A DNA stretch of 59,043 nucleotides from positions 1 through 59,043 of the forward strand of contig NZ_AZEY01000105.1 in the NCBI RefSeq assembly GCF_001434255.1, in the 5' to 3' direction. Position 1 is the first letter of the stretch, and each line of letters opens with the position of its first letter. A model generated the notes under the pieces. The model had not been told where the DNA came from, ran no database searches, and was given only the letters and a program-made list of their open reading frames with translations. The translations under genes and the position numbers were made by a program. This document shows, piece after piece, positions 45,869 to 55,034 of this stretch. This stretch comes from Lentilactobacillus diolivorans DSM 14421. Its GTDB lineage: Bacteria; Bacillota; Bacilli; Lactobacillales; Lactobacillaceae.

Positions 45869-46954
45869 CTAATCTTCATAGGTTTCCAAGCGTTGATTGA
45901 ACTTGGTTTCCGTTTCGTTGTAACGCATGATATGCATGTCAGTTGGACCAAAAGTTAGCCCAATCACAGCGTCATCCTTGGTGGCATTCGTTGAGTGGAT
46001 TAACCATTCGTCGCCTTGATTGTCGGTTGCCATGATTTCATAATAGTCGCCACGAAACAGTTGGGTATCAACTTTAACTTGGAGTTTGCCCTTTTCCGGC
46101 GTTGTAATGACCAAGTCTTCAGGTCGAATCACCACTTCAACTGGTTCATTTGGGCGCATCCCGGCGTCGGCACATTCAAATTGGTGACCTAAAAATGCGA
46201 CCTGGTAATCGGCAACCATTTTTCCCGGAATAATGTTACTCTCGCCGATAAAGTTGGCAACAAAATGATTGATCGGTTCGTCATAAATATCAACTGGTGA
46301 TCCTTTTTGGAGAATCTCACCCTTGTTCATGACAAAGATATGATCACTCATTGCCAAAGCTTCCTCTTGATCGTGAGTGACGAATAGGAATGTGATGCCC
46401 AAACGTTGTTGTAAATCACGCAATTCATACTGCATATCTTTACGGAGTTTGGCATCAAGAGCTGATAAGGGTTCATCCAGTAAGAGCACCTTGGGCCGAT
46501 TGATAATGGCCCGAGCAATGGCAATTCGTTGTTGCTGGCCACCGGAAAGCTCAGAAATTTCCCGATGCGCATATTGTTCAAGTTGAACTAATTTGAGTGC
46601 ATCGTGAACTCTGGTTTCAATTTCATCTTTACTGACTTTGTGGACGACCAAGCCAAAAGCAACGTTGTCATACACGTTCATATTTGGAAATAGCGCGTAG
46701 TCCTGAAAAACGGTGTTAAGGGGTCGCTGATTGGCGGGGATGTCGTTAATTTTCTTACCATCAAATAGGACTTGACCACTTGTAACTTCGGTGAAGCCGG
46801 CAATTGATTGAAGAATCGTGGTCTTACCACATCCGGAAGGTCCCAGAAGCGTATAGAATTCTCCTGCATTTAGTGTAAAGTTGATGTTTTTAAGGGCGGT
46901 AAAGTCGTCGTACTTTTTGTAGACGTTTTTTAATTCAATGATCGTTTTGCTCAA
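45869..46954 (-). CDS. potA: Spermidine/putrescine ABC transporter ATPase
   Basis: ATP-binding subunit, about 361 residues. TTG start at about 46954, nine bases after AGGAGG; an upstream TTG at 47026 overlaps the promoter. Walker [10 protein letters not shown], signature [15 protein letters not shown], Walker [13 protein letters not shown], switch His in [10 protein letters not shown], then a C-terminal TOBE-type regulatory domain (about 290-360). First gene of potABCD. Confidence 0.95.
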   Translation of the reverse strand: MSKTIIELKNVYKKYDDFTALKNINFTLNAGEFYTLLGPSGCGKTTILQSIAGFTEVTSGQVLFDGKKINDIPANQRPLNTVFQDYALFPNMNVYDNVAFGLVVHKVSKDEIETRVHDALKLVQLEQYAHREISELSGGQQQRIAIARAIINRPKVLLLDEPLSALDAKLRKDMQYELRDLQQRLGITFLFVTHDQEEALAMSDHIFVMNKGEILQKGSPVDIYDEPINHFVANFIGESNIIPGKMVADYQVAFLGHQFECADAGMRPNEPVEVVIRPEDLVITTPEKGKLQVKVDTQLFRGDYYEIMATDNQGDEWLIHSTNATKDDAVIGLTFGPTDMHIMRYNETETKFNQRLETYED

Positions 46955-46996
46955 CGCACCAATCCTCCTAGTTGGGTAAAAATAATGGAACAATAT

Positions 46997-47026
46997 ATTA
47001 TAACGAGATGAACGGGTTGTGTACAA
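46997..47026 (-). promoter_or_regulatory. Promoter of potABCD
   Basis: Minus strand TTGTAC (47021-47026), 18-base spacer, TATAAT (about 46997-47002), 40-45 bases before the potA start. Confidence 0.65.
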
Positions 47027-47089
47027 GATTTAGTTTTACCAATATAGTAGAAAACCATTGAGCCGTTTCTAAAAATGAGGATCGTGGGT

Positions 47090-47461
47090 CTAGTGTCGGC
47101 TGGCACGGTGGTTGCCGCCACCTTTGATCTTGTGAACCCGTCGTTTGAAGCTCGGCTTAGCGTTGTCGGCGACAAACTTGAAGCCGGCCATTTTGCCGTT
47201 AAAGGGTTGACCTGACAGGCGGATTTGCAACCAGCGGGTCATAACGTTGATCATGGATTCAATTGATTCAACTCGTGACGCAACGTTTTCATTCTTGGCC
47301 GCTTGCATAATATCAGTTTTTAATCGGTTCACCAAGTTTTGATGATAATCAACTAATTCCTGAGTTAATGGGGCATCTTTATATTTATTAAATAATTTTT
47401 CGATTTGACGCACAGCATCTTTTGAATCTTGAGGCGTATAATATCTATCAGAATTTGCCAT
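47090..47461 (-). CDS. Small protein with basic C terminus, unknown
   Basis: 123 residues, helical and charged for about 100 residues (SKDAVRQIEKLFNKYKDAPLTQELVDYHQNLVNRLKTDIMQAAKN), ending in a very basic His/Gly/Arg tail (KRRVHKIKGGGNHRASRH) that could touch nucleic acid. Ribosome site GAAGTGAG. It is upstream of potA on the same strand but has the pot promoter between. Family not recognised. Confidence 0.65.
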   Translation of the reverse strand: MANSDRYYTPQDSKDAVRQIEKLFNKYKDAPLTQELVDYHQNLVNRLKTDIMQAAKNENVASRVESIESMINVMTRWLQIRLSGQPFNGKMAGFKFVADNAKPSFKRRVHKIKGGGNHRASRH

Positions 47462-47554
47462 AAGCTCACTTCTTTCTTTTGGTGTTAGGCAATTACTTAC
47501 ATTCTACGTTACAATAATGGAGATTAACAGGATGATGGAGGGTAAAAACAGATC

Positions 47555-48529
47555 ATGAAAACAATTTTGGCAATACATACTGGTGGGACAATTTCAATGT
47601 CTCAAAATGACAAGGGTGAAATCGTGCCTAACGATGAAAATCCGATTGCGGAACAACAGTCAATTTTAAAGGGACAGGTCAAATTAATTACCGATGAAAT
47701 GTTTAATTTACCTTCACCGCACGTAACGCCCGAGGTGATGTTAAAGATTAAGCAGCGGATTATCAAGGCGATTGCTGATGGGATTGACGGTGTGGTCATT
47801 ACTCATGGGACTGATACACTTGAAGAGACCGCTTATTTTCTTGACTTAACGTTGCCAAATACAATTCCGGTCGTTGTGACCGGGGCAATGCGGTCATCAA
47901 ATGAAATTGGGTCTGATGGCCTGTACAATTTTAGAAATGCGATTTTAGTTGCTGCTACCGATGAATCATATGGCAAAGGTGTTTTGGTGGTGATGAACGA
48001 TGAAATTCATACGGCACGGTTTGTAACCAAGACGCATACAACAAACGTAGCGACGTTTAGAACACCAACGTTTGGGCCAATTGGGATTGTGACTCAAGAC
48101 AAGGCTAAATACTTCCAGGAATTGATTCAAACCGAAGTTGCCGACATTGATCATGTGGTTAGTGGTGTCTATTTGATTAAAGCGTATGCCGGAATGGATG
48201 GCACCCTGTTTGACGCAATTAACCAATCGGATACCAAGGGATTGGTTATCGAAGGACTGGGAGCGGGAAATTTGCCGCCGCAAACATTGCCGGCAATCCA
48301 GAAGTTGTTGGATAGGCAGATCCCAATTGTGCTGGTTTCAAGATGTTATAACGGTGTGGCCCAGGATATCTATGACTATCAGGGCGGCGGCATTCAATTG
48401 AAGAAAATGGGCTTAATCCTGTGCCAAGGGTTGAATGGCCAAAAAGCAAGAATTAAGTTGCTGGTGGGATTAAGCGATGAGAAGAGTGGGAAGAGTTTGG
48501 CCCATTTTGTGAGGAATGCCGTGTCATAA
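47555..48529 (+). CDS. ansA: Type I L-asparaginase
   Basis: Hydrolyses asparagine to aspartate and ammonia in the cytosol. 324 residues without a signal peptide. The first catalytic Thr lies in IHTGGTISM and the second with Lys/Asp in ITHGTDTLEETAYFLDLT; GAMRSSNEIGSDG is also typical. Its product aspartate feeds the lysC pathway of this window, although no regulatory link is visible. Followed after a few bases by a hairpin-repeat array. Confidence 0.93.
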   Translation: MKTILAIHTGGTISMSQNDKGEIVPNDENPIAEQQSILKGQVKLITDEMFNLPSPHVTPEVMLKIKQRIIKAIADGIDGVVITHGTDTLEETAYFLDLTLPNTIPVVVTGAMRSSNEIGSDGLYNFRNAILVAATDESYGKGVLVVMNDEIHTARFVTKTHTTNVATFRTPTFGPIGIVTQDKAKYFQELIQTEVADIDHVVSGVYLIKAYAGMDGTLFDAINQSDTKGLVIEGLGAGNLPPQTLPAIQKLLDRQIPIVLVSRCYNGVAQDIYDYQGGGIQLKKMGLILCQGLNGQKARIKLLVGLSDEKSGKSLAHFVRNAVS

Positions 48530-48534
48530 AAACA

Positions 48535-48845
48535 GAGTATGAAATCAAGCGTTTAGCTCCCAGAATATAAGCGTCCCTTATCCAATATTCCGGGCTTGAA
48601 TATTGGATAAGGGACGCTTATATGGCCGGGAGCTGCTTGATTTCACACGTTTCGGCTAGGTAGCCAGTCCCAAATCTCCGAGTAGAAAATATTAGGTTGA
48701 AGTACTTATATGGCCGGGGGTCTGCTTGGCTTCACACGTTTCGGCTAGGTAGCCAGCCCAGGACCAGATGTTCTCGGTTTTGAAATATCTGGTCTAAGTG
48801 TTTATATGCCTGGCAGCTTGCTTAGTTTCACCCATTTCGCAACCA
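48535..48845 (+). repeat. Hairpin-repeat array D
   Basis: Complete hairpin at about 48537-48648 with arms GAAATCAAGC / GCTTGATTTC and core AAGCGTCCCTTATCCAATATTC / GAATATTGGATAAGGGACGCTT. Right-arm units recur at 48705 and about 48801 (spacing 88 and 96), each followed by CACGTTTCGGCTAGGTAGCC or a decayed form. Begins 5-8 bp after the asparaginase stop. Confidence 0.9.
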
Positions 48846-48943
48846 TTCCAAGCATAATTTCACTAAATAATTAACCAATGAAGTACTATTAACAATGTAA
48901 GCATTTTTATTTATAATGATAGATTTAGAAAGAAGGTGCACCC

Positions 48944-50104
48944 TTGGAAACACTGTATGATCAGCTTAGAACTGCCCAAATTGATGAATCGTTAATTAAT
49001 GCATTCCAAAACGACAGTGACATTGTCTATACTGGGATCATTCAATTTTTAAGTTCAACTGATTTTATCATGTTAACTTATAACGATTATGGTCTTCAAG
49101 ACGGGGAAGTTTATTTGAAAATTAGTTCGGTTAAGTCGGTGGAAACGGATAGTTATGATTTGGCAAATATAAAGGAGCGGATTTCTTTTGATGAAGTGCA
49201 TCACCTGTCAGCTAATCCATCTTTTGATTTGCCGATTAAAATGAGCGACACGTTGTTTGACAGGGTGGTTCAAACCCTTCATGAAGATACAAAAGTGGCC
49301 TTGGTCATTACCATCGAAAACGGCAAGCTAACCTATAACGAAGGTTTGATCCAGGAACTTCAACCGGATCACTTAACATTTTTGAATTTAAATAAATTTG
49401 ATTTTTCAAAGCGACCAGTTTTTGATATTCCCTATACCGATATCCGTGGTATTGAATTTGGTGGCACTGAATTGAAATTATTGGAAGACGCGCTTTCACT
49501 GATTGATCCGAAAAATCACGTTGAAGACGTAACGGTTACTGATCCGGATCAATTTGTGGTGGAAGCTGAAAAATTGCGTAAGAGTGGTCAATGGCTCATC
49601 ATTGATACGAATGACAAGCGGCGATATTTTTATGTTGGTCAAATTATCGCCAGCAATTCGCGTGAATTAGTGATGATGGTTGTTGATATGAATGGTCAGT
49701 TTGGTGGCTATGTTTGGATTCGGTATGATGATATTAAGCGGTTCATTACGGATGCGGATTATTTAAAGATTATTGATCAATTCGTTAAGGTAAATAAAGC
49801 GGCTAAGAACTTTGCGTTACCGGTATTAAATGCAGACCGAGCATTTGACAACGCTGATGATATCTTGGTTCATGTCTTAACGCAGGCAATTCAGTATCAT
49901 CGCTTGATTAGATTCGAAATGACCAACCAGGATAATTTTGTTGGTTATCCAACAAATTTTGATTTTGCGAGTGGTCTGGTAACGGTGGAGTTGCTGGATG
50001 TGGATGAGCAGGACGAAGAATTGACAAGAAAAATCGGTGTGGAATCTATCAGAGAAATGGCTTTTGATTACTTTAGGGCTTATTTGGTGGAGAATAATGT
50101 ATAA
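48944..50104 (+). CDS. Unknown protein with four internal beta-rich repeats
   Basis: 386 residues from a TTG start after AGAAGGTGCACCC. Four stretches share one pattern, a beta hairpin (G-x-I/L, then D/N-x-L-x-M/V/L) closing on an I-x-x-I/V-K/R segment: TGIIQFLSSTDFIMLTYNDYG...ISSVKSVET, EGLIQELQPDHLTFLNLNKFD...YTDIRGIEF, VGQIIASNSRELVMMVVDMNGQ...YDDIKRFIT, and GYPTNFDFASGLVTVELLDVD...VESIREMAF. The look is of tandem Sm-like or SH3-like barrels, perhaps RNA or protein binding; this is inference from pattern alone. No membrane or signal segment. Confidence 0.6.
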   Translation: METLYDQLRTAQIDESLINAFQNDSDIVYTGIIQFLSSTDFIMLTYNDYGLQDGEVYLKISSVKSVETDSYDLANIKERISFDEVHHLSANPSFDLPIKMSDTLFDRVVQTLHEDTKVALVITIENGKLTYNEGLIQELQPDHLTFLNLNKFDFSKRPVFDIPYTDIRGIEFGGTELKLLEDALSLIDPKNHVEDVTVTDPDQFVVEAEKLRKSGQWLIIDTNDKRRYFYVGQIIASNSRELVMMVVDMNGQFGGYVWIRYDDIKRFITDADYLKIIDQFVKVNKAAKNFALPVLNADRAFDNADDILVHVLTQAIQYHRLIRFEMTNQDNFVGYPTNFDFASGLVTVELLDVDEQDEELTRKIGVESIREMAFDYFRAYLVENNV

Positions 50105-50485
50105 AGAGTGGGAAACCAAGCGGTTAGCTCCCAGAATATAAGCCTCTCAACCTAATATTCTGGGTCTGAATATTAGGTTGAGAGGCTTATATGGCCGGGA
50201 GCTGCTTGGCTTCACACGTTTCGGCTAGGTAGCCAGCCTATTTCTGGGTCTGAATATTAGGTTGGGAGGCTTATATGGCCGGGAGCTGCTTGGTTTCACA
50301 CGTTTCAGCTAGGTAGCCAGTCCAAGATCTCCAGTTTCAGAATATCTGGTTGAAGTACTTATATGGCCGGGGTTTGCTTGGCTTCACACGTTTCGGCTAG
50401 GTAGCCAGTCTATTTCTGGTTTTGAATATTTGATTGGTGGGCTTATATGGCCGGGAACTGCTGGGCTTTCAAGCGCTTTCAGTCT
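50105..50485 (+). repeat. Hairpin-repeat array E
   Basis: Complete hairpin at 50108-50218 (arms GGGAAACCAAGC / GCTTGGCTTCAC; core AAGCCTCTCAACCTAATATTC / GAATATTAGGTTGAGAGGCTT). Three more right-arm units start at about 50270, 50358 and 50442 (spacing 84, 88, 84), with tail CACGTTTCGGCTAGGTAGCC, itself containing GGCTA-GG-TAGCC. Begins 3 bp after the upstream stop. Confidence 0.9.
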
Positions 50486-50550
50486 AATCAGCTATTATTT
50501 AATGTGTCGGTTTTTGGGATAACCACTTAAGAAGGGAGACATAGAAGACC

Positions 50551-50907
50551 ATGCCAAAGAAAACCAATTCTCGTTTACCAAAGTGGTTAAGGGACACCTT
50601 ACAAACAGCCACCTTAATTGTTGTTTTGATGGTTTTATATAACTTGATAGGGCCACTTGTGTACAAAAACGGCTCGTATTTTCCATGGTGGACGGTTCCT
50701 TATTCGATTGTCAGTGTTTATTTAATAATCGGTGCTTGGAACTTTATGGTGGCAAAATTGAAGGCAACCAACCAGAAATTGGTTGATGAAGAGAATCGCC
50801 AAAAGCAAAAGCAGGTCGAACTGCGTCAACAAAATGCCGCTAAGCAACAGGGTGAGGCTGAAAAACGTCGCCAACGTAATCAGCAGCATCAGACTAAATC
50901 GAGGTAA
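50551..50907 (+). CDS. Two-TM protein with charged C-terminal tail
   Basis: 118 residues: basic N terminus, helices at about 20-38 and 50-68, then about 50 residues of Gln/Lys/Arg/Glu, probably a coiled coil (KQKQVELRQQNAAKQQGEAEKRRQRN). Ribosome site GAAGGGAGA. Six bp before the zinc-ribbon gene, so co-expressed. Function unknown. Confidence 0.7.
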   Translation: MPKKTNSRLPKWLRDTLQTATLIVVLMVLYNLIGPLVYKNGSYFPWWTVPYSIVSVYLIIGAWNFMVAKLKATNQKLVDEENRQKQKQVELRQQNAAKQQGEAEKRRQRNQQHQTKSR

Positions 50908-50913
50908 TAAAAA

Positions 50914-51159
50914 ATGACAGCTGAAGACTTTTCATTTTGTCCATATTGTGGTGCTAAATTAAAAACGGGTGACCTTGTGTGTCCACATTGTCATCGGCGA
51001 TTACCGGTGGCACAAACCGAGCCCAAGCAACCATCGATTAACCGAATGGCGAATAACCCATTTCGAGAGGGGATGGCGCGGTATCACGAAGAAACCAAAA
51101 GTTTAGCTAAGACACACCATCAGTCATTTTGGCGAAAGTTGTTTTTTAGATCGAAATAA
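50914..51159 (+). CDS. Zinc-ribbon protein
   Basis: 81 residues: an N-terminal zinc ribbon FCPYCGAKLKTGDLVCPHCHRR (two CxxC pairs), then a basic, unstructured tail ending in WRKLFFRSK. Ribosome site GAGGTAA. Coupled to the preceding membrane protein, it may be its cytosolic partner. No DNA-binding domain is visible. Confidence 0.7.
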   Translation: MTAEDFSFCPYCGAKLKTGDLVCPHCHRRLPVAQTEPKQPSINRMANNPFREGMARYHEETKSLAKTHHQSFWRKLFFRSK

Positions 51160-51256
51160 TTGACACTGTCAAAATTGATTCGCAAGTAAAATTTGAAACC
51201 AGGGATTGTTTCACGACTTAAAAGTGTCATAATCAAGGTATCAACTTCACTTGGGG

Positions 51257-52087
51257 ATGAGGGTATTGCTTAAGAAAAGGTCATGGCAATGGCTGATTGG
51301 TTTAATGACGTTGCTGACAATTTGTGGGCTGAGTACAATTGTTCATGCACAAATAAATTCGCGGCCAATGATTCAGGATCAGCGGCATTTATTATCGGCA
51401 ACGCAACGGCAGCGGATTATTGAGACTAATCGACGGTGGCAGCGGGACAGAAATCACCCGGCAATTTGGGTTTATACCTTGAAAAGGTTACCTGATGCAG
51501 TAACGAATGATCCGGCCTTTGGAACGCGTAATGAGGACGCAGTTATGTCATTTCGAGGATTTACAGAAAACGTTTTGCAAAGAAATGCCCATAACGAGGT
51601 ACCAGTTCATGTAAATGAGGATCGGCAAACGGCAATCGCACAGCAAGCCGGTCGCGATGGACAACACGTTTCGTTTATTATCGTTTATCCGGCTAAGTCA
51701 CAATTACACACCATCTTTGTGCCTTCAGATGACGTAGATACAGCAACCTCAGATCTACAAACATGGCTTCTGAATTTCCGACTACCAAGTAAACAAGGAA
51801 ATGGATCAAGCGTGATGGCATATTTTGACCGCTACCAGCCATTTATCACGAAGCATGTTGCCACAACCTCAAAAATTAAGCCCGGTCCGGGTTGGGGCAA
51901 AGTCACTTTCTGGTTATTCTTGGCAATCTTGGTTCCTTGGTTAGTGATTCGTAAGTTGATCCATCCTGGTTCGCATATTGATTGGTCGACTGCTGGAAAT
52001 GATAATTTTGGTGAAGGTTATTTCTGGGGCTGGTTTGACAGTAATCACTTCGGTGGTGGCAACGGTGGCTGGGGACCGTGGTGGTAG
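51257..52087 (+). CDS. Exported TPM-like protein with Gly/Trp-rich C terminus
   Basis: About 276 residues; start uncertain among TTG 51251, ATG 51257 and TTG 51266. The signal peptide ends near IVHAQ. The domain that follows opens with MIQDQRHLLSATQRQRIIETNRRWQRDRNHPAIWVYTLKRLP, like TPM (YgcG-type) proteins. A membrane helix (VTFWLFLAILVPWLVI) is then followed by a short tail rich in Gly, Trp and Phe. TPM proteins are implicated in membrane-protein or envelope upkeep. Terminator at 52143. Confidence 0.7.
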   Translation: MRVLLKKRSWQWLIGLMTLLTICGLSTIVHAQINSRPMIQDQRHLLSATQRQRIIETNRRWQRDRNHPAIWVYTLKRLPDAVTNDPAFGTRNEDAVMSFRGFTENVLQRNAHNEVPVHVNEDRQTAIAQQAGRDGQHVSFIIVYPAKSQLHTIFVPSDDVDTATSDLQTWLLNFRLPSKQGNGSSVMAYFDRYQPFITKHVATTSKIKPGPGWGKVTFWLFLAILVPWLVIRKLIHPGSHIDWSTAGNDNFGEGYFWGWFDSNHFGGGNGGWGPWW

Positions 52088-52142
52088 CAACAATCCATTA
52101 TGACGGTTAAGCAATCTCAAATTTAATCAATTTATTAACAAT

Positions 52143-52196
52143 AAAGACCCTGTAAAGTTGGTTTTCATTTAACCAACTTTACAGGGCCTTTATTTT
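52143..52196 (+). terminator. Intrinsic terminator
   Basis: Stem of AAAGACCCTGTAAAGTTGGTT with AACCAACTTTACAGGGCCTTT, nearly perfect, then T-rich sequence. Confidence 0.85.
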
Positions 52197-52266
52197 ATCG
52201 GATGCTGAAAGAATCTTAATGCCATTAGTATATTCTGGCTTTCATTCAGCTTGTTATTTTTCATTG

Positions 52267-52449
52267 TTAACGGATGAACGATTCGATCGTTTTCTTCTCT
52301 TCAGCTGTCGGGGAGGACTCCATTGATTTGATATCGTGGAGGCGTTCAACGGAAATATGCAAATTAAATGCTAATGCTGTGTCTGGCATATCGTGCTTCT
52401 TTTGATAATTAATGATTTCTTCAGCTAGGGTACTAAATTCTTCTGCCAT
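52267..52449 (-). CDS. Small HTH-like protein
   Basis: 60 residues: MAEEFSTLAEEIINYQKKHDMPDTALAFNLHISVERLHDIKSMESSPTAEEKKTIESFIR. The pattern (LAFNLHISVERLHDIK) resembles the small lactobacillar LBP_cg2779-like proteins with a degenerate helix-turn-helix. Ribosome site ACGGAGGAATTAAG. Monocistronic; DNA binding unproven. Confidence 0.7.
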   Translation of the reverse strand: MAEEFSTLAEEIINYQKKHDMPDTALAFNLHISVERLHDIKSMESSPTAEEKKTIESFIR

Positions 52450-52521
52450 CTTAATTCCTCCGTTTGATAAATCGTATTGCTATAGTTCCATTATAGCAAT
52501 AAAAGTGGAATCGGACACAAT

Positions 52522-52836
52522 TTAACGATGTCTAAGGCCATACTCGATTAAAGCAACTAGGATCGCGGTGACAACAAGACCAATCCAGAAGTTATTTGTC
52601 TGGATGTAAAAATAATAGAGTAGCCCGATTGCGATGATTGCTTGGAGCGCATATCGCTCAATCCGATTGGGAATTGATAAAAATGCCAACCCAATTGCCA
52701 GAATAATACTGCCAATTAAGACCACCTGCGCACTTTGTAAGCTTTCAAATTGATTCACAAATCCCCAAATATCAACTGCGATACCGACAACTAGTGCGAA
52801 AATTCCGAATGCAAATGCAAATACGTTTGCTCTCAT
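52522..52836 (-). CDS. Small membrane protein, unknown
   Basis: 104 residues from ATG 52836 (GAAGAAGGC before it); the frame is open to 52986, inside the transporter gene. Three to four hydrophobic segments with a short polar stretch (SIPNRIERY). Function unknown. Confidence 0.65.
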   Translation of the reverse strand: MRANVFAFAFGIFALVVGIAVDIWGFVNQFESLQSAQVVLIGSIILAIGLAFLSIPNRIERYALQAIIAIGLLYYFYIQTNNFWIGLVVTAILVALIEYGLRHR

Positions 52837-52936
52837 AGTTAGATGCCTTCTTCCAATTCTTTTCTTTCTTAGAATCAAGTATAAAACAAAAAAGGAAGAA
52901 GTGGGTGAACAACTAATAAAATCAGTGGGCCGCCAG

Positions 52937-53590
52937 TTAGTATCTGATGAAGTAGAGCATAGCCTGAACGGCCGCAAATAGGACAATTAACAGTGCCCAA
53001 TCCAAGGTTGTGATTTTGATGATCTTATAGTGGGTGCGGTCTTGATCTTCAACGAAACCATGAGAAGTCATGGCCTCTGCCAAGTTTTGCGACCACTGAA
53101 TCGAAGATAAAATAGCTTTGAAATACAATTCCGGCGACCAGAAATGAAGTGCTTCGCCGCGCATTAACGCTGAAGTCTTGATAATCTTGATCTCTTCTGT
53201 AATTTTTGGCATCAAATTAAACGCTGCCAGAACACCATAGGCGAATTTTGAAGGCAGCCGAAAATCCTGTTCCAAGGTGAGTGCCAAGTCAGTAATACTG
53301 CTGGTGAGGGTGAAAGTTGCCCCCAAGAAGACATAGGCGTAGATCCGAGTAAACAGAATCCATGCGAAATGAATCCCGGCATCCCCATACAGCCACTGTG
53401 AAACAAAGAGCCCCAATGCGGGAAACAGCGGCCAAAAGACCAAGGCAAACAGCGCTTTGAAACTAATTCGATGAAGTAAAATGTAAATCAGACTGACAGC
53501 GATTAAGATGACGTTGACGATCAAACTCTGAGTAAATGAAATTTCTAACGCGATTAACATGACTAGCAACAGTTTTAATCCAGGATTCAT
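52937..53590 (-). CDS. ykoC: ECF transporter transmembrane T component
   Basis: 217 residues with about five helices, the energy-coupling T subunit of an ECF vitamin transporter. The coupling stretch includes TLEQDFRLPSKFAYGVLAAFNLMPKITEEI and IKTSALMRGEALHFW (ARG-type motif near the C terminus). Starts 4 bp inside the ATPase gene end; last gene of the ykoEDC operon under TPP control. Confidence 0.9.
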   Translation of the reverse strand: MNPGLKLLLVMLIALEISFTQSLIVNVILIAVSLIYILLHRISFKALFALVFWPLFPALGLFVSQWLYGDAGIHFAWILFTRIYAYVFLGATFTLTSSITDLALTLEQDFRLPSKFAYGVLAAFNLMPKITEEIKIIKTSALMRGEALHFWSPELYFKAILSSIQWSQNLAEAMTSHGFVEDQDRTHYKIIKITTLDWALLIVLFAAVQAMLYFIRY

Positions 53591-55017
53591 TTCACAACCT
53601 CCTGGTAAGTCAAATTTTGGTTTTTAAAGTTGGCGTGGTAATCGATTAATGCTTCAAGGCCGGATAATTGATGAGAGATGGCAATTTGAGTCTGGCCAAA
53701 CTTATTTTTGGCATCGTTCAGAAAGCCAACGATGACTTGAAGTGACTGGTAATCAAGTCCCTTAAACGGCTCATCAAGTAACAAAACTGGTGGGTTCATA
53801 ATCAACATTTCCACGATTTGCAATTTCTTCTTCTGACCCTCACTTAAGGAATAAACAACCTGGTTATCGCGCCCAGTTAGGTCGAGTGCCTGTAACATTC
53901 CCTGAACATCTTCAGCCGAGTAAGCCTCGGTGAATTTGTTTGCCAAGGATAGATCCAACTCTTCTTTAACGGTAATGTTGAGAAATTGATTTTCAGCATC
54001 CTGAAACAGTAATGTCACGTTTTTGGCGTAGTTAAGCGGTCGAATTTTTTGAATGTTCTTGCCGTCATACGAAATGGTCCCTTGATAGGCCAGTAGTTTC
54101 GTTAAAGCATTGAACAATGTTGATTTGCCAATGCCGTTAGCCCCGGTAATTAAGGTCATTTTACCTTTGTAAAAATTAAAATTATCCAGTTTTAGAAGGA
54201 TTGAATGATGTGGATTTAATTTGAAATCCCGAATATTCAAGATAGCTGGGTCAGATGTACTTGGCAGCGGAACCCGTTTGTTGATCGTCTGGGTGGACTT
54301 GAAATGTTCAAAGAACTTCTGGGCAGATGGGGCATCCAGTAAACTAATTTGATGACTTTTTGGATCAAGATAATAGAACTCATCGATAAGTGACTGATAA
54401 TCTGCCAAGTCGTGGTCAGCGATGATAATAGTCTTACCGTGTTCAGTTTGTAATACCTTGAGTTTATGCAGCAGGTCTAATCGTGAATCCGGATCAATGC
54501 TGGCAAAAGGTTCATCGAGAACAATCACTGGTGGGTCCATTGCGACGATGCAGGCTAAAGCAACCCGCTGTTTTTCACCACCCGATAACGTATTAATCAC
54601 GCGTGATCTGAGGTTACCAATCCCACAGAAAGTTAAGGCATGGGTAATAATATTGTCCATTTTGGCCGGTTCAATCCGTAAATTTTCCAAGACGAAGGTC
54701 ATTTCATGAATGACAGTGTCCATTGCAAATTGTTGATTAGGATTTTGAAACATCATCGCCACCGTTTTACTGACTTGATCACGGGGAACTTGCTTAATGT
54801 CGGTATCACCAAATTTGATGGTTCCCGTTGCATCAAGGCCGATAAACCGAGGATATAGGCCAGCAATGAAATAAAGCAGCGTGGACTTGCCACTTCCGGA
54901 GGGCCCTGACAATAATGAAAAATGGTTACTGTGGAATGTTAAATTAATGTCGTTTAATACCTTAACGTCGCTCTTAGGGTAATGAAAGGTGAAGTGGGTA
55001 ATCGAAACGTCCGTCAT
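53587..55017 (-). CDS. ykoD: Duplicated ECF transporter ATPase
   Basis: 476 residues with two ABC domains in one chain. First: SGPSGSGKSTLL, LSGGEKQRVALA, VIVLDEPFASID. Second: ITGANGIGKSTLFNAL, LSEGQKKKLQIVEM, VLLLDEPFKGLD. The second signature has LSEGQ in place of LSGGQ. A fused pair of this kind is typical of the thiamine/HMP YkoD type. Middle gene of the operon; 18 bp after ykoE. Confidence 0.92.
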   Translation of the reverse strand: MTDVSITHFTFHYPKSDVKVLNDINLTFHSNHFSLLSGPSGSGKSTLLYFIAGLYPRFIGLDATGTIKFGDTDIKQVPRDQVSKTVAMMFQNPNQQFAMDTVIHEMTFVLENLRIEPAKMDNIITHALTFCGIGNLRSRVINTLSGGEKQRVALACIVAMDPPVIVLDEPFASIDPDSRLDLLHKLKVLQTEHGKTIIIADHDLADYQSLIDEFYYLDPKSHQISLLDAPSAQKFFEHFKSTQTINKRVPLPSTSDPAILNIRDFKLNPHHSILLKLDNFNFYKGKMTLITGANGIGKSTLFNALTKLLAYQGTISYDGKNIQKIRPLNYAKNVTLLFQDAENQFLNITVKEELDLSLANKFTEAYSAEDVQGMLQALDLTGRDNQVVYSLSEGQKKKLQIVEMLIMNPPVLLLDEPFKGLDYQSLQVIVGFLNDAKNKFGQTQIAISHQLSGLEALIDYHANFKNQNLTYQEVVK

Positions 55018-55034
55018 TTTAAAAACCTCTTGTT

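Noticed and set aside
48537-50485. Integron attC sites
   Set aside because: Folded imperfect palindromes are similar in outline, but the conserved GTTRRRY core is absent (GTTTCGG, GTTTTGA), no integrase is present, and the elements do not flank gene cassettes.
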